Source: an uncultured Opitutales bacterium
GTDB lineage: Bacteria; Verrucomicrobiota; Verrucomicrobiia; Opitutales; UBA2995
Direction of reading: 5' to 3'
DNA length: 9,146 nt
Assembly (NCBI GenBank): GCA_937920335.1
Contig: CALGUT010000497.1
Coordinates: 1-9,146 of the forward strand
Shown here: positions 7,751 through 9,146 of the stretch, piece by piece
How positions within the stretch are numbered: the stretch's first letter is position 1
Layout: each line of letters starts with the position of its first letter
The notes under the pieces: model-generated
Database searches by the model: none
Seen by the model: the letters and a program-made list of their open reading frames with translations, nothing else
Told to the model about the DNA's origin: nothing
Translations under genes and position numbers: made by a program

Positions 7751-7828
7751 GAGGATACGCTTTCAAGAGCAAAGAAACACGGATTGCGCGTTGAAAGGCT
7801 GGAAATCGTGAGTCACTGTTCGACCCTT

Positions 7829-8551
7829 ATGATTCCGAGCTTAAACATTCTCGATGCGCAAGATACTCATTTGGGCCCTTTGGTGCTTAGGAGCAGAACC
7901 ATCCCCGCTCTCGATAATCTCGAGATTTTCGAAGTAAAACTCGGTGAGGAGTTTCTTATGTCCAGCCTCTTCCCAGAAGCAGAAAAGGAGCTGGCGCACC
8001 TTGGTTTGGCCAAGTTGAAAGGCAGCGATTGGGATATCATTGTGGGAGGATTAGGATTGGGTTATACCGCAGCGGCGGCACTGGAGAATTCGAAGGTGGG
8101 TTCAATGGTCGTCGCGGAATTGTTCCCTCAAGTTATCAGTTGGCATGAGCGCGAGCTGGTTCCTGTCGGCTCAGTGTTGGTGAACGATAAACGTTGTCGT
8201 TTAGTCGCAGAAGACTTCTTCGCTGCAGCCGTTGATCGAGACGTAGGATTGGACCCGGAGCATCCGAATAAAAAGTTTCACGCGATCCTGTTAGATATTG
8301 ATCACACTCCAAGTCATCAGCTCGATCAGGAAAATGCGGGCTTCTATTCGGTTGATAGTCTTACTGCTATGGCGGAACAGCTACGAGCAGGTGGTGTATT
8401 CGGCCTCTGGTCCGATGCCGCTCCCGATGCCACTTTCACAGAACTCCTCCTCAGTGTATTCGAAACCGCTGAGGCAATCGTCGTCCCGTTTTACAATCCG
8501 ATCCAGGATAAGGAATCTTCGAATACTGTCTACCTCGCGCAGAAGGGGTAG
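7829..8551 (+). CDS. Spermidine-synthase-like SAM-dependent methyltransferase-fold protein
   Basis: The 240-residue protein has a short beta-rich N-terminal part (about 1-48, ending in EEFLMSS) and a Rossmann-like domain. The nucleotide-binding loop is GGLGLGYT (73-80), followed by the acidic strand end VVAELFP (94-100). RLVAEDF (124-130) holds the aspartate expected near adenine, and HAILLDIDHTPSH (151-163) sits where spermidine synthases carry catalytic acids. The usual GGGDGG loop and DSTDP-like motif are not present, so aminopropyl transfer should not be assumed; a methyltransferase or a non-catalytic homologue is possible. It is probably cytoplasmic. The frame extends upstream to GTG 7808 and TTG 7784. 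I prefer ATG 7829 because MIPSLNILDA resembles the N-terminus of such proteins, but no start has a strong Shine-Dalgarno. It is divergent from the PQQ fusion gene, with a spacer of about 96 bases. Confidence 0.82.
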   Translation: MIPSLNILDAQDTHLGPLVLRSRTIPALDNLEIFEVKLGEEFLMSSLFPEAEKELAHLGLAKLKGSDWDIIVGGLGLGYTAAAALENSKVGSMVVAELFPQVISWHERELVPVGSVLVNDKRCRLVAEDFFAAAVDRDVGLDPEHPNKKFHAILLDIDHTPSHQLDQENAGFYSVDSLTAMAEQLRAGGVFGLWSDAAPDATFTELLLSVFETAEAIVVPFYNPIQDKESSNTVYLAQKG

Positions 8552-8571
8552 CAGCCGTTTTCGCGGCCTAC
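8548..8571 (+). terminator. Weak hairpin at the end of the spermidine-synthase-like gene
   Basis: GTAG-CA-GCCG (8548-8557) can pair with CGGC-CTAC (8564-8571) around a TTTTCG loop, with a CA bulge. It overlaps the stop codon and lies between two convergent genes, where a terminator is expected. It is followed only by TTCTGACTC, so it is a weak candidate. Confidence 0.25.
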
Positions 8572-8599
8572 TTCTGACTCCTAGCCCCTGCTATCTAAC

Positions 8600-8776
8600 T
8601 CACGATTCCGCTCGCGCGTCCAACCAAGGCTCAGAGTCTTCGTCGTCCCATTCGGCTCTGACGACGATCGGTCGACAGCAGACTTCGCAGTCGAGCACGA
8701 GCTCTACCGGTTCGGGAGAGTAGAACAGGTTTTCGATGTCTATCGTCTCCCAACAATAAGGGCAGGTGATTTGCAC
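8600..8776 (-). CDS. CPXCG motif-containing cysteine-rich small protein
   Basis: The 58-residue product begins (M)QITCPYCWETIDIENL and continues with DCEVCCRPIVVRAEWDDED, ending in DARAES. The CPYCWE and DCEVCCRPI pairs are the hallmark of the CPXCG cysteine-rich family, a zinc-ribbon-like protein of unknown function and about 60 residues, so this copy appears complete. The cysteines at 5, 8, 31, 34 and 35 are probably metal ligands. The start is GTG at 8776; an in-frame TAA five codons upstream rules out a longer form, and no ATG is available. No Shine-Dalgarno is visible. It lies only 12 bases after the stop of the upstream molybdenum hydroxylase gene on the same strand, so the two are probably co-transcribed and perhaps translationally coupled. 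A functional link is not implied, because this family occurs in many contexts. Confidence 0.88.
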   Translation of the reverse strand: MQITCPYCWETIDIENLFYSPEPVELVLDCEVCCRPIVVRAEWDDEDSEPWLDARAES

Positions 8777-8788
8777 GCGTAATCTGAC

Positions 8789-9146
8789 TTAGGCCAATTG
8801 ATTTCCAATGGGCAATTTTCGTATTCGTTTTCCGGTGGCTGCAAAGATCGCGTTACAAAGCGCCGGAGCTACGGGAGGAACTCCCGGTTCACCCACGCCG
8901 CCCAATTCACTGGAATTGCTTGGGTTGAGTAGATGGATGGAGATCGCTTTGGGTGCCAGTGTGATACGTGGTACCTGGTAGTCGTGAAAATTGCTTTGCA
9001 CTGCCTTACCATTGGCAAAACTAATTTCGCCGGTTGTAGCGATACCGGCTCCCATCACACAGGAGCCTTCCATTTGGGAACGAATACGGTCTGGATTGAT
9101 CTGAGGGCCGCAATCGACTGCCATGGTTGCGTTGTGAATTGTAATC
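8789..9146 (-). CDS. Molybdopterin-binding hydroxylase large subunit (IorB/xanthine dehydrogenase type), C-terminal part
   Basis: Only the last 118 residues lie in the window; the gene enters from the right edge and ends at TAA 8789. Visible blocks are AVDCGPQINPDRIRSQMEGS, then GAGIATTGEISFANGKAV, HDYQVPRI and finally GGVGEPGVPPVAPALCNAIFAATGKRIRKLPI. They match the end of the isoquinoline 1-oxidoreductase beta-subunit group within the xanthine dehydrogenase family. The glutamate of GVGEPG (codon at 8888-8890) is the conserved active-site base that helps water attack at the molybdenum centre. The full enzyme normally works with a small 2Fe-2S subunit and oxidises N-heterocycles or aldehydes; such proteins are often exported by Tat, but the N-terminus is not visible. 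The internal methionine at 9124 is not the start, since typical family sequence (ITIHNAT) continues upstream of it. It is followed 12 bases later by the CPXCG gene. Confidence 0.92.
   Translation of the reverse strand, partial: ITIHNATMAVDCGPQINPDRIRSQMEGSCVMGAGIATTGEISFANGKAVQSNFHDYQVPRITLAPKAISIHLLNPSNSSELGGVGEPGVPPVAPALCNAIFAATGKRIRKLPIGNQLA

Noticed and set aside
7746..7755. Palindrome TCCTCGAGGA in the divergent spacer
   Set aside because: A 10-base palindrome is expected about once per kilobase by chance, and this one overlaps the ribosome binding site without other support.
7733..7764. TTGAAA and TATAAA on the minus strand, just before the PQQ fusion gene, as a promoter
   Set aside because: TATAAA ends only 3 bases before the ATG and is 19 bases from TTGAAA, so transcription would start inside the coding sequence and remove the ribosome site.
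8298..8723. A 141-codon plus-strand frame across the end of the spermidine-synthase-like gene
   Set aside because: The translation is serine- and arginine-rich with no family features, and it overlaps two better-supported genes in other frames.

Overview
The window looks like chromosomal DNA from a Gram-negative heterotroph of the Verrucomicrobia/Planctomycetes (PVC) type, most likely an Opitutae-like verrucomicrobium. The strongest clue is one exported protein that joins a PQQ dehydrogenase, a c-type cytochrome and a DUF1080 (3-keto-disaccharide hydrolase-type) domain, an arrangement I associate with that group. The taxonomic call is an inference. Most genes start without a clear Shine-Dalgarno sequence.

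Layout. (1) Positions 1-3241, minus strand: the first 1080 residues of a large non-ribosomal peptide synthetase (NRPS) that runs off the left edge. It holds one complete condensation-adenylation-carrier (C-A-T) module and the start of whatever follows. (2) Positions 3242-3631: a non-coding divergent spacer with a perfect TATAAT on the NRPS side and a small direct repeat at the NRPS start. (3) Positions 3632-4282, plus strand: an NfsB-type FMN nitroreductase/NAD(P)H oxidoreductase. (4) Positions 4399-4860, plus strand: an exported azurin, followed by a clean hairpin terminator. (5) Positions 4937-7732, minus strand: the 931-residue PQQ/cytochrome c/DUF1080 fusion, tail to tail with azurin. (6) Positions 7829-8551, plus strand: a spermidine-synthase-like SAM-fold protein, divergent from the fusion gene. 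(7) Positions 8600-8776, minus strand: a 58-residue CPXCG cysteine-rich protein. It lies 12 bases downstream of (8), positions 8789-9146: the C-terminal end of a molybdopterin-binding hydroxylase large subunit of the IorB/xanthine dehydrogenase type, which runs off the right edge.

How the genes may work together. Azurin and the PQQ-cytochrome protein are both periplasmic redox proteins encoded side by side, so a PQQ to haem c to azurin electron path is reasonable. The DUF1080 domain on the same chain suggests coupled oxidation and cleavage of a glycoside. The NRPS is a separate secondary-metabolite locus whose main part lies to the left. Its link to the divergent nitroreductase is only positional. 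I found no tRNA, rRNA, CRISPR array, insertion sequence or phage feature.
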